A stretch of DNA of 14,205 bases from Alphaproteobacteria bacterium (GTDB taxonomy: Bacteria; Pseudomonadota; Alphaproteobacteria; JAEULC01), in assembly GCA_020851015.1 (NCBI GenBank), contig JADZDN010000300.1, forward strand, positions 1 to 14,205, given 5' to 3'. The position numbers were made by a program, and so were the translations under genes. Shown here in pieces: positions 6,746 to 13,186 of the stretch; within the stretch, counting starts at the first letter, position 1, and each line of letters opens with the position of its first letter. The notes beneath the pieces were generated by a model that saw nothing but the letters and a program-made list of their open reading frames with translations, did not search any database and was not told where the DNA came from.

Positions 6746-8149
6746 CTAGCGTCCGGCTGCCGCCGCCACAGGCGGAGCCTGTTCCTCGAACTCCACCCGG
6801 TTGCGACCGCCCTGCTTGGCGCGATAGAGCGCCGCGTCGGCGCGCTGCACCAGCGTGTCGCCGGTATCCGAGGCGTTCGCCAGCGCCACCCCGATGCTGA
6901 TCGTGACGGCAATCCTGCCGCCGGGCGCGCGCGCATCGGCGACCGCGTCCTCGGCCACGGCCTGGCGCAGGCGCTCGGCGATGCGCACGGCGATATCGCC
7001 GCGCGCGTCGGGCATCACCACCAGGAACTCCTCGCCGCCCATGCGCGCCACGGTATCGACCTGGCGCACGGTGTCGGCGATGCGCCTAGCTACGGCGCGC
7101 AGCACCTCGTCGCCCGCCGGATGGCCATAGGTATCGTTGACGCGCTTGAAGTGGTCGATATCGATCATGAACAGCGCCAGCGGCTTGCCCGCATCGGCGG
7201 CCTGGCGCATCACGCTGGGCAGGTGGGTCGCCATGTACCGGCGGTTGTAGATGCCGGTCAGGCTGTCGGTCAGCGCAAGCTCCAGCCCGCGCTGGTAGTT
7301 GTGGCGCAGGCGGTCCTGGAACCGCCGGCGGCGCACCTGGGTGCGCACGCGCGCCAGCAGTTCGTTGCGGTCGTAGGGACGCGCGATGTAGTCGTTGACG
7401 CCGATATCCAGGCCCTTGGCGAGGCGCGCGATGTCGGAATCGCTGATCACCAGCAGGATCGGCAAATGCCGCGTCGCCTCGTTCGAGCGCAGGTGCGAGC
7501 AGAAGCGCAGCCCGTCCTCGTTGCGCAGGCCCAGACTGACGATGAACAGGTCCGGCGGGCCGGCGGTCGCGGCCGCGTTGGCCTCGGCCGTCGTCGCCAC
7601 CGGGATCACCACGTTGCCGGCGTTGGTCAGCGCGTCGCACATCTTGCGCGATTCGATCGCGCTGTCCTCGAGCACGATCACCCGCGCGGCCGAGGTATCG
7701 ACATCGAGCGCCGCGGGATCGGCCAGCACGCCGAGGTCGCCGGTGGTCTGCTCGCGCAGGCGCAGCTCGTCCATCATCATCTTGAGGCGCACGAGCGAGC
7801 GAACGCGCGCGAACAGCGCCAGGTCGTTCACCGGCTTGGTCAGGAAATCGTCGGCGCCGGCCTCGAGCCCACGCACGCGGTCCTCGGCGTCGCTCAGCGC
7901 CGTCACCATCACGACCGGGATATGCGCGGTCTTGGGATCCTTGCGGATGCGCCGGCAGACCTCGAACCCGTCCATGCCCGGCATCATCACGTCCAGCAGC
8001 ACGATGTCGGGCGGCTGCTCGGACATGCGGGTCAGCGCGCTTGGGCCGTCCATCGCCGTGACGACGTCGAAATACTCGCTGCCGAGCTTTGCCTCGAGCA
8101 GCCGGACGTTCGGCAGCACATCATCGACGACGAGTACGCGCGCGCTCAT
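6746..8149 (-). CDS. pleD: PleD-type response regulator, REC-REC-GGDEF diguanylate cyclase
   Basis: 467 aa; makes cyclic di-GMP. REC1 (about 1-120) has the acidic pair D9/D10 and acceptor D53 in LLDVMMPGMDG, the same number as Caulobacter PleD D53. REC2 (about 150-270) is degenerate: the acceptor position reads FIVSLGLRNEDG, with Ser for Asp, matching its known role as a dimerisation adaptor. The GGDEF domain (about 300-455) has GGEEF at 371-375 and an intact inhibitory site RQVD at 362-365, exactly five residues before it, so product inhibition is expected. The start ATG at 8147-8149 is ten bases after the divK stop with a weak ribosome site, so it is probably translated from the divK-pleD message. 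In Caulobacter, PleC and DivJ control PleD phosphorylation. Confidence 0.97.
   Translation of the reverse strand: MSARVLVVDDVLPNVRLLEAKLGSEYFDVVTAMDGPSALTRMSEQPPDIVLLDVMMPGMDGFEVCRRIRKDPKTAHIPVVMVTALSDAEDRVRGLEAGADDFLTKPVNDLALFARVRSLVRLKMMMDELRLREQTTGDLGVLADPAALDVDTSAARVIVLEDSAIESRKMCDALTNAGNVVIPVATTAEANAAATAGPPDLFIVSLGLRNEDGLRFCSHLRSNEATRHLPILLVISDSDIARLAKGLDIGVNDYIARPYDRNELLARVRTQVRRRRFQDRLRHNYQRGLELALTDSLTGIYNRRYMATHLPSVMRQAADAGKPLALFMIDIDHFKRVNDTYGHPAGDEVLRAVARRIADTVRQVDTVARMGGEEFLVVMPDARGDIAVRIAERLRQAVAEDAVADARAPGGRIAVTISIGVALANASDTGDTLVQRADAALYRAKQGGRNRVEFEEQAPPVAAAAGR
6755..6779 (+). terminator. hairpin inside the pleD 3' end, possible rpmG terminator
   Basis: GGCT-(G)-CCGCC pairs with GGCGG-AGCC around the loop GCCACA, a 9-bp stem with one bulge. 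On the + strand it lies 46 bases after the rpmG stop and is followed by TGTTCC. It falls within the last codons of pleD, so a dual role is possible, but codon bias alone could produce it. Confidence 0.25.
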
Positions 8150-8159
8150 CGCCGGGCCG

Positions 8160-8525
8160 TCAATTGAGGAATTTCTGAACCGTCGCCAGGAAGTGCGCCA
8201 CCGAGATCGGCTTTGCGATGTAAGCCTCGCAGCCTCCCTCGCGGATTTTCTCCTCGTCGCCCTTCATGGCAAACGCTGTCACGGCGATCACCGGGATCGT
8301 CTTCAGGTCGTCGTCTTCCTTGATCCACTTCGTCACCTCCAGTCCCGACACCTCGGGAAGCTGGATGTCCATCAGGATCAGGTCCGGCTTGGAGCTGCGC
8401 GCCAGCCGCAACGCCTCCATGCCGTCGCGGGTCTGCAGAATATTGTAGCCGTGGGCTTCTAGCAGATCGTGGAACAGCTTCATATTGAGCTCGTTGTCTT
8501 CCACGATCAGGATCGTCTTTGCCAT
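8160..8525 (-). CDS. divK: single-domain cell-cycle response regulator DivK
   Basis: 121 aa, a stand-alone receiver domain nearly identical in pattern to Caulobacter Div[41 protein letters not shown] with acceptor D53, the switch region [20 protein letters not shown] and the conserved KPIS lysine. There is no output domain; in the family it works by allosteric contact with DivL, DivJ and PleC to control CtrA activity and polarity. I chose the ATG at 8523-8525 ([11 protein letters not shown]) because it matches family length and has GGGGA a few bases upstream. An ATG at 8535-8537 would add four residues. The in-frame opening to 8603 is not protein-like. First gene of the divK-pleD operon. Confidence 0.96.
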   Translation of the reverse strand: MAKTILIVEDNELNMKLFHDLLEAHGYNILQTRDGMEALRLARSSKPDLILMDIQLPEVSGLEVTKWIKEDDDLKTIPVIAVTAFAMKGDEEKIREGGCEAYIAKPISVAHFLATVQKFLN

Positions 8526-8712
8526 TGCATTCCCCATCCCCGGTTCCAGCGACCGTCGCCGAACGAAGCCAGTTTGGCTCCCGAGGCTCGTGCGATGACG
8601 CAAGCGGATCGCGGGGCCCCGTGCCTACATCATCCGGGGTGGTCCAACTTCCGTTCGCGCCGGGGGCGGCACTGGCATTTCTGCTGCCAAGCCGACCACC
8701 TGCGGGATATGG

Positions 8713-8742
8713 ATAATACATTAACGGTTTCGAGAATGTTAA
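8713..8742 (-). promoter_or_regulatory. divK: candidate divK-pleD promoter
   Basis: On the - strand, TTAACA (8742-8737) lies 18 bases before TATTAT (8718-8713), each one base from the sigma-70 consensus. Transcription would start near 8706, giving a leader of about 180 bases. The -35 box overlaps a TTAAC element, a CtrA half-site sequence, and a second TTAA occurs in the spacer, but spaced 14 bases apart rather than the canonical 7. Confidence 0.5.
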
Positions 8743-8748
8743 CATAAT
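8721..8748 (+). promoter_or_regulatory. candidate mak-dinB promoter overlapping the divK promoter
   Basis: TTAACG (8721-8726) and CATAAT (8743-8748) are separated by 16 bases. The -10 matches at 5 of 6 positions, the -35 at 4 of 6. Transcription would start near 8755, about 27 bases before the mak ATG. The elements interleave with the divK promoter on the other strand, so the two may compete. Confidence 0.4.
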
Positions 8749-8781
8749 CAAGAACAAAAGCCCAAGGGATGGGGGCTGGCG

Positions 8782-9717
8782 ATGCGCATCGGCGTGGATA
8801 TGGGCGGCACCAAGATCGAGGTCCTCGCGTTGGGCCGCGACGGGCGGGAACTGGCGCGTCGCCGGCGTCCGACGCCGCGCGGAACGGACCCGCGGACCAG
8901 CTATGCCGCGATCCTCGACGCCGTCGCGCAGACCATCGGGGCGGTCGAGGGGGAAGCCGGCGGAAAGGGCAGCGTGGGGGTCGGCATCCCCGGCGCCATC
9001 TCGCCGGCCACCGGCCTGGTCAAGAACGCCAACACCACCTGCCTGATCGGCCAGGCGCTCGACCGCGACCTGGCGCGCGCGCTGGGCCGCCCGGTCCGGC
9101 TGGCCAACGACGCCAACTGCTTCGCCCTGTCGGAGGCGTCCGATGGCGCGGCGGCGGGCGCGAACGTGGTGTTCGGCGCCATCCTGGGCACCGGCGTCGG
9201 CGGCGGGATCGTGGTCGACGGCAAGGCGCTGACAGGGCGCAACGCGATCGCCGGCGAATGGGGCCACAATCCCCTGCCCTGGCCCGACGACGACGAGCGC
9301 GCGGGCGGACGCTTCTGCCGCCCCTGCTATTGCGGCAAGCAGGGCTGCATCGAGACGTTTCTCAGCGGGCCCGGCCTCGCGGCGGACCATCGCGCGGCGA
9401 CCGGCGAGGCGCTGGCGCCCGATGCGATCGCCGAGCAGGCCGCGAAGGGCGATGCGGCCGCGTCGGCCACGCTCGAACGCTATGCAGACCGCGCGGCGCG
9501 TTCGCTGGCCTGCATCATCAACGCGATCGATCCCGACGCGATCGTGCTGGGTGGCGGCCTGTCGAACCTGGCGATGCTGTACGACGCCATCCCCGCGCGC
9601 TGGGGCCGCTACGCGTTCTCCGACCGCATCGACACGAAGCTGCTGCCGCCCCGGCATGGCGACTCCTCGGGCGTGCGGGGCGCCGCCTGGCTGTGGCCGC
9701 TGGAGGTGCCTGCGTGA
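8782..9717 (+). CDS. mak: ROK family sugar kinase, fructokinase (Mak-like)
   Basis: 311 aa cytosolic kinase expected to phosphorylate fructose or mannose with ATP. The N-terminal phosphate loop is RIGVDMGGTKIE. The block RLANDANCFALSEASDGAAA carries the catalytic base D110, and the second phosphate motif is ILGTGVGGG. The ROK zinc site is H162 (GEWGHNPLPW) with the CYCGKQGC cysteines C182, C184 and C189. The tail HGDSSGVRGAAWLWP matches E. coli Mak (YajF) closely from memory, which is why fructokinase is preferred over glucokinase or N-acetylglucosamine kinase; specificity is inferred. The ATG at 8782 follows GGGGG at 8771-8775. Its stop overlaps the dinB start (GTGA), so the two are co-translated although their functions look unrelated. 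No sugar transporter is nearby. Confidence 0.92.
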   Translation: MRIGVDMGGTKIEVLALGRDGRELARRRRPTPRGTDPRTSYAAILDAVAQTIGAVEGEAGGKGSVGVGIPGAISPATGLVKNANTTCLIGQALDRDLARALGRPVRLANDANCFALSEASDGAAAGANVVFGAILGTGVGGGIVVDGKALTGRNAIAGEWGHNPLPWPDDDERAGGRFCRPCYCGKQGCIETFLSGPGLAADHRAATGEALAPDAIAEQAAKGDAAASATLERYADRAARSLACIINAIDPDAIVLGGGLSNLAMLYDAIPARWGRYAFSDRIDTKLLPPRHGDSSGVRGAAWLWPLEVPA

Positions 9718-10976
9718 GCTGGCTGTGCCGCGACTGCGGCGCGGGCGAGGCGGCGGAACGCCCGCCGCGCTGCCCGGCCTGCGGATCGCCGCGGCTGGTC
9801 GCCCATGGCGAGCTCGACCACTTGACCATCGCGCATATCGACTGCGACGCCTTCTATGCCACGGTCGAGAAGCGCGGACGGCCCGAGTTGACCGACCGGC
9901 CGGTGATCGTGGGCGGCGGACGGCGCGGCGTGGTGTCGGCGGCGTGCTACGTGGCGCGGATGTACGGCGTGCGCTCGGCCATGCCGATGTTCAAGGCGCT
10001 CGAGGCCTGTCCCGAGGCGGTGGTGATCCATCCCGACATGGCGAAGTATTCCGCGGTCGGCCGCCAGGTGCGCGCGCTGATGCGCGCGGCGACGCCGCTG
10101 GTCGAGCCCCTTTCGATCGACGAGGCGTTCCTCGACCTGACCGGAACCGAGGCGGTGCATGGCGGCTCGGCCGCCCGCACGCTCGCGGCGCTGGCGCGGC
10201 GGATCGAGCGCGACCTGGGCGTCACCGTCTCGATCGGCCTCAGCTACAACAAGTTCCTGGCCAAGATCGCGTCGGACCTCGACAAGCCGCGCGGCTTCGC
10301 GGTGATCGGCCGCGCCGACGCCGTCGACTTCCTGGGGCCGAAGCCGGTCGGGCTGATCTGGGGCGTGGGCAAGGCGCTGGAGGCGCGGCTCAACGCCGAC
10401 GGCATCGCGCGGATCGAGCACCTGCGCCGGAGCGACGAGCGCGACCTGGTGGCGCGCTACGGCGCGATCGGCCGGCGGCTCTACCGCTTCGCCAGGGGCG
10501 AGGACGACCGCCGCGTGGAACCGGATCGTCCGACCAAGAGTATCTCGGCCGAGACGACCTTCGACCGCGACCACGCCGACCTCGCCTTCCTGCGCGCCGA
10601 GCTGTGGCCGCTGTGCGAGACCGTCTCGCAGCGGCTGAAGAAGAACGGCCTGGCGGCGCGCGGCGTGACGCTGAAGCTCAAGACGGCGCAGTTCCGGCTC
10701 ATCACGCGCTCGATGCATCTCGGCACCGCGACCCAGCTCGCCGAAACCCTGTTCCGCAGCGCCGAAACGATGCTGGAGGCCGCGGTCGACGGCACGCGCT
10801 ACCGGCTGATCGGGGTGGGCGGCGCCGATCTCGACGACGCGGCCGAGGCCGATCCGCCCGACCTGTTCGATCCCGACGCCAACAGGCGCCGCAAGGTGGA
10901 GCACGCGATGGACGAGGTGCGCGCCAAGCTGGGCAAGGACGCGATCGCCAAGGGGCGCGGGATGGGGCCCCGGTGA
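9714..10976 (+). CDS. dinB: DNA polymerase IV with N-terminal zinc ribbon
   Basis: Y-family translesion polymerase, 420 aa from the GTG at 9714, which overlaps the mak stop by four bases and has GGAGG at about 9702-9706. Residues 5-23 contain CRDC and CPAC, a predicted zinc ribbon typical of the alphaproteobacterial branch and absent from E. coli Pol IV. The catalytic core follows: HIDCDAFYATVE (D43 metal ligand), the steric and nucleotide region ACYVARMYGVRSAMP, SIDEAFLDL (D136, E137) and SIGLSYNKFLAKIASDLDKP. Then come helix-hairpin-helix thumb sequence (IWGVGKALEARL) and the little-finger domain (about 270-375). Near the C-terminus PPDLFDP could be a weak beta-clamp contact but lacks the usual Gln. 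No LexA box of the alphaproteobacterial GTTC-N7-GTTC type was found upstream of mak. Confidence 0.95.
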   Translation: MSWLCRDCGAGEAAERPPRCPACGSPRLVAHGELDHLTIAHIDCDAFYATVEKRGRPELTDRPVIVGGGRRGVVSAACYVARMYGVRSAMPMFKALEACPEAVVIHPDMAKYSAVGRQVRALMRAATPLVEPLSIDEAFLDLTGTEAVHGGSAARTLAALARRIERDLGVTVSIGLSYNKFLAKIASDLDKPRGFAVIGRADAVDFLGPKPVGLIWGVGKALEARLNADGIARIEHLRRSDERDLVARYGAIGRRLYRFARGEDDRRVEPDRPTKSISAETTFDRDHADLAFLRAELWPLCETVSQRLKKNGLAARGVTLKLKTAQFRLITRSMHLGTATQLAETLFRSAETMLEAAVDGTRYRLIGVGGADLDDAAEADPPDLFDPDANRRRKVEHAMDEVRAKLGKDAIAKGRGMGPR

Positions 10977-10986
10977 CGGAACGCCG

Positions 10987-11838
10987 TCAGCACGCCGGAT
11001 TGGGCAGCAGCTCGATCTTCTCCAAGGTGCCCTTGATCGAGAAGTCGCTGTAGTCGAGGCGGATGGCGCGGGCGATGCCGTTGTCCTGCAGGTCCATGCC
11101 GATCTCGTAGTCGGGCTCGGTCGACCCCTTCTTGTCGATGCCGAAATAGGCGAGGCGCATGTACCAGCCCGGGCGCTTCAGGAAGGCCTCGGCGCCCTCC
11201 GCGGCCTGCGGCAGCGGCCGGCCGATCAGGGCGCTGACGTTCGCCGCGCCTTCCGGCGTGGCGCCGTCGAACACCAGGCGCGGCACCATGCGCTCGCCCG
11301 CCAGCGCGCGCTCCAGCAGCACCAGCGTGTGCTGGGTCGGGAACAAGGTGCCCGGCGCCAGGTCCATCGCGTTCTTCGTCGGCAGGCTGAAATCCGCGGA
11401 CCCGCCCTTGCCCGGCCCGTCCAGGTGCGCCTCGCCGCTCACCTCCTCCTCCGGCTTGCCGTTCTTGGTCTTGCGGACCTTGAAGCGGTAGAGCATGCCG
11501 TCCTTGGATTCCCAGGTGATGTAGTTGGTCGCGATCTCGATCTCGATCTGCTGCGCGAAGGAGAGCTGCAGCTTGTAGCGTTGCTCGATCGTCCAGCCGT
11601 CGCAGCTGTCGCCCCATTCGAACGACAAGGCGCCGCGCGCCGACACCACGCCGCTCGATCCCTTGGCCGATGCCAGGCTCATCGCGTAGACCGCGCGATG
11701 CGGCACGACCGAGATGTTCGGCGCGGGCAGCGCCGGCCCGGCCGCGCGCGGAGGCGCGGCGAGCGGCAGGGCGATAGCGGCGGCGAAAACACCGGCCGCG
11801 ATGGCGGCGCGCGTCAGGGGGCGGACGGCAGCGATCAT
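10987..11838 (-). CDS. DUF1849 (EipB-family) periplasmic envelope protein, copy 1
   Basis: 283 aa from the ATG at 11836-11838. The N-terminus is a signal peptide (basic start, hydrophobic stretch to about residue 34), so the protein is exported. Family marks are VVPHRAVYAMSL, a Gly/Ser-rich turn, WGDSCDGWTIEQRY, a middle block with GTLFPTQHTLVLLERA, and a terminal strand ending NPAC. C79 and the last residue C283 match the two cysteines that form the disulfide in Brucella EipB, a beta-spiral protein needed for envelope integrity. The frame is open upstream to 12030 but that extension is not protein-like and overlaps the dehydrogenase remnant. It converges on dinB with only ten bases between stops. 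A second, diverged copy lies at 13152-13985. Confidence 0.88.
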   Translation of the reverse strand: MIAAVRPLTRAAIAAGVFAAAIALPLAAPPRAAGPALPAPNISVVPHRAVYAMSLASAKGSSGVVSARGALSFEWGDSCDGWTIEQRYKLQLSFAQQIEIEIATNYITWESKDGMLYRFKVRKTKNGKPEEEVSGEAHLDGPGKGGSADFSLPTKNAMDLAPGTLFPTQHTLVLLERALAGERMVPRLVFDGATPEGAANVSALIGRPLPQAAEGAEAFLKRPGWYMRLAYFGIDKKGSTEPDYEIGMDLQDNGIARAIRLDYSDFSIKGTLEKIELLPNPAC

Positions 11839-11894
11839 CGGGCGGGCCTCGTCCTCGTGACCGGCGGATGGTGGTGTCGAATATGGGCAGAAAT

Positions 11895-11922
11895 GCGGCG
11901 GAACCCGGATGGTTCCGGCCGC
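11895..11922. promoter_or_regulatory. inverted repeat in the DUF1849 / dehydrogenase divergent region
   Basis: CGGAACC-CGGAT-GGTTCCG (11899-11917) has perfect 7-bp arms and a 5-base spacer, extended by GCGG/CCGC across one bulged G. It sits between the divergent starts at 11838 and 11981, about 60 bases from each, where an operator is plausible. GATAGCATCCGCGCC at 11932-11946 resembles the rpmG -10 region and may be the rightward promoter, but its -35 is poor. Confidence 0.4.
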
Positions 11923-11980
11923 CGCCGCGACGATAGCATCCGCGCCCCGCCGCCGATATCCCCTTGCCCCGGTGACCGAC

Positions 11981-12293
11981 ATGCCACCATCGAAACCGCG
12001 CCTGCTCGTCACCCGCCACGTGCCCGCCAACGTCGAGGCGCGCGCGCGGCGCGATCGTCGACGACGAGGCGCTGATCGCGGCGCTGCGATCGGGGCGGCT
12101 GGCGGCGGCCGGGCTCGACGTGTTCGACGGCGAGCCCAAGGTCAATGCCGGCTATCTCGACCTCGACAATGCGTTCCTGCTGCCGCATGTCGGATCGGCG
12201 ACCTGTGAGACGCGCGACGCGATGGGGTTCCGCTGCCTGGATAACCTGGACGCCTGGTTCGCCGGCCGGCCGATGCCGCACCGGATTGCGTAG
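11981..12293 (+). pseudogene. D-2-hydroxyacid dehydrogenase remnant with large internal deletion
   Basis: The first 22 codons from the ATG at 11981 read PPSKPRLLVTRHVPANVEAR, a normal N-terminus for the glycerate/glyoxylate-reductase branch of D-2-hydroxyacid dehydrogenases. At about 12040-12055 the coding frame shifts and continues as ARGAIVDDEALIAALRSG, LAAAGLDVFDGEP and FLLPHVGSAT to a TAG at 12291. That is the normal C-terminal end with the catalytic Glu and His regions. Roughly 200 residues are missing, including the Rossmann GxGxxG NAD site, and the two ends are in different frames. The junction GCGCGCGCGGCGCGAT is repetitive, suggesting deletion between short direct repeats. It cannot encode a working enzyme as written. 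Either a real pseudogene or an assembly collapse. Confidence 0.85.
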
Positions 12294-12294
12294 T

Positions 12295-12307
12295 CTTTCC
12301 CGGAAAG
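12295..12307. promoter_or_regulatory. 13-bp dyad upstream of the GGDEF gene
   Basis: CTTTCC-C-GGAAAG is a perfect 6-bp inverted repeat around one base, directly after the dehydrogenase stop. It lies about 115 bases before the expected sigma-54 transcription start, within the usual range for an enhancer-binding protein. It could equally be a weak 3'-end hairpin. Confidence 0.3.
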
Positions 12308-12332
12308 TCCTTCTTCGGGCGGCCACCGCTGC

Positions 12333-12349
12333 CCGGCAAGATTTGCCGG
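12333..12349. promoter_or_regulatory. 17-bp dyad, candidate enhancer site upstream of the GGDEF gene
   Basis: CCGGCAA-GAT-TTGCCGG has perfect 7-bp arms and a 3-base centre. Its centre is about 76 bases before the predicted sigma-54 start. It does not match the NifA (TGT-N10-ACA) or NtrC consensus, so any cognate activator is unknown. Confidence 0.35.
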
Positions 12350-12390
12350 CACTTTCGCCTATCCACTTGAATCCAAACAGCTTGTCCAAT

Positions 12391-12406
12391 TGGCACCGCG
12401 CTTGCT
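12391..12406 (+). promoter_or_regulatory. sigma-54 (RpoN) promoter for the GGDEF gene
   Basis: TTGGCACCGCGCTTGCT (12390-12406) matches the -24/-12 consensus YTGGCACGNNNNTTGCW with one difference, C for G at 12397. The invariant GG (12392-12393) and GC (12404-12405) have the required spacing. Transcription would start near 12417, giving a leader of about 50 bases with GGGAG at 12459-12463. It lies on the correct strand in the 176-base gap before the gene. Confidence 0.7.
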
Positions 12407-12469
12407 GTTGGTTTCGCGGGGCCGGCACCTCCGTCGATCGGCGGTCGGCCCAGGTAGTGGGAGTGGACG

Positions 12470-13186
12470 ATGACCTTCGCGCAGGCCGCAGAAGCGACCC
12501 CGGTTCGGCACGACGCCGCCGCGGTGGCGCAACAGCTTCTATCCGAGATCGGCGACGCGCCGGAAAGCGAGCGCAACCGCCTGCTGCTGGAGCGCGCGCT
12601 CGCCGCCGCGGCCGAGGCGCAGCAAACCCTCGCCGACCAGCGCCAGCGCATCGCCGAGCTGGAAGCGCTGTCGGTGACCGACGAATTGACCGGGCTCGCC
12701 AACCGCCGCGGCTTCACCATGGCGGCCAACCACGCGCTGGCGACCATGCGCCGGCATGGCGGCGCGACCGCGCTGATCCTGGTCGATCTCGACGATTTCA
12801 AGGATATCAACGACACGTTCGGCCATGCCGCCGGCGACCACATCCTGCGCCATGTCGGGCAGATCCTGCGCGGGCATGTGCGCGACACCGACACGGTGGC
12901 GCGGATCGGCGGCGACGAGTTCGCGCTGCTGCTGCCCGGCGCGCCGGCCGACCTGGCCCGCTATCGCGCCAGCGCGCTGACCCGCGTGGTCGATCGCGCG
13001 GTGGCCCGCTGGCAGCACGCGCTGATCCCCGTGGCCGCCAGCTTCGGCCTGGCGCAGATGACCGCCGTCGACACGCTGGCCGACGCGATCCAGCAGGCCG
13101 ACCAGTCGATGTACCGCCTGAAGCGCGAGCGTTGCGGCGCCGCCCAGCCGATCAATGGGCGCAGCGCGGCCGCGCCAGTGCCTTGA
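12470..13186 (+). CDS. small cytosolic GGDEF diguanylate cyclase
   Basis: 238 aa; predicted to make cyclic di-GMP. There is no signal peptide, membrane helix or recognised sensor domain. Residues about 30-68 are Ala/Glu/Leu-rich and predicted coiled coil (LLLERALAAAAEAQQTLADQ), a probable dimerisation stalk. The GGDEF domain (about 70-225) starts at TDELTGLANRRGF and includes the metal site LVDLDDFKDINDTFGH. GGDEF is at 147-151, with an intact inhibitory RDTD at 138-141. The C-terminus keeps the family end ADQSMYRLKRERCG. All catalytic residues are present, so it should be active and product-inhibited. The ATG at 12470 follows GGGAG by six bases. Regulation is probably through sigma-54. The last 35 bases overlap the 3' end of the opposing DUF1849 gene. 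Confidence 0.93.
   Translation: MTFAQAAEATPVRHDAAAVAQQLLSEIGDAPESERNRLLLERALAAAAEAQQTLADQRQRIAELEALSVTDELTGLANRRGFTMAANHALATMRRHGGATALILVDLDDFKDINDTFGHAAGDHILRHVGQILRGHVRDTDTVARIGGDEFALLLPGAPADLARYRASALTRVVDRAVARWQHALIPVAASFGLAQMTAVDTLADAIQQADQSMYRLKRERCGAAQPINGRSAAAPVP

Larger units (their letters stand above)
8526..8781. other. divergent divK / mak intergenic region
   Basis: 256 bases without a gene. The half next to divK (8526-8700) is GC rich and would form a long divK leader. It contains small dyads: AGCCA-GTT-TGGCT at 8567-8579 and the 10-base palindrome CGGGGCCCCG at 8612-8621. The half next to mak (8703-8760) is sharply AT richer and holds the promoter candidates listed separately. 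No RNA gene or known riboswitch fold was recognised. Confidence 0.7.

Noticed and set aside
7121..8462. + strand frames opposite pleD and divK
   Set aside because: Both are complementary-frame artefacts of well-identified response regulators.
8526..8603. N-terminal extension of DivK to 147 aa
   Set aside because: Extension has no family counterpart, while the ATG at 8523-8525 has a ribosome site and gives the usual DivK start.
8721..8742. Canonical CtrA box
   Set aside because: The two TTAA elements are 14 bases apart instead of 7; kept only as a half-site observation.
8526..8781. LexA/SOS box for mak-dinB
   Set aside because: No GTTC-N7-GTTC or its complement was found; single GAAC/GTTC words occur without the right partner.
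8146..9657. 503-codon - strand frame spanning divK, the intergenic region and mak
   Set aside because: Crosses unrelated genes and an intergenic gap; no protein-like segments of its own.
12381..12396. NifA-type enhancer site near the sigma-54 promoter
   Set aside because: TGTCC-N-rich sequence lacks the ACA half at the required spacing and would overlap the -24 element.
12009..12428. - strand frame opposite the dehydrogenase remnant
   Set aside because: Antisense of the pseudogene; no homology-like features, and the + strand halves are clearly dehydrogenase.
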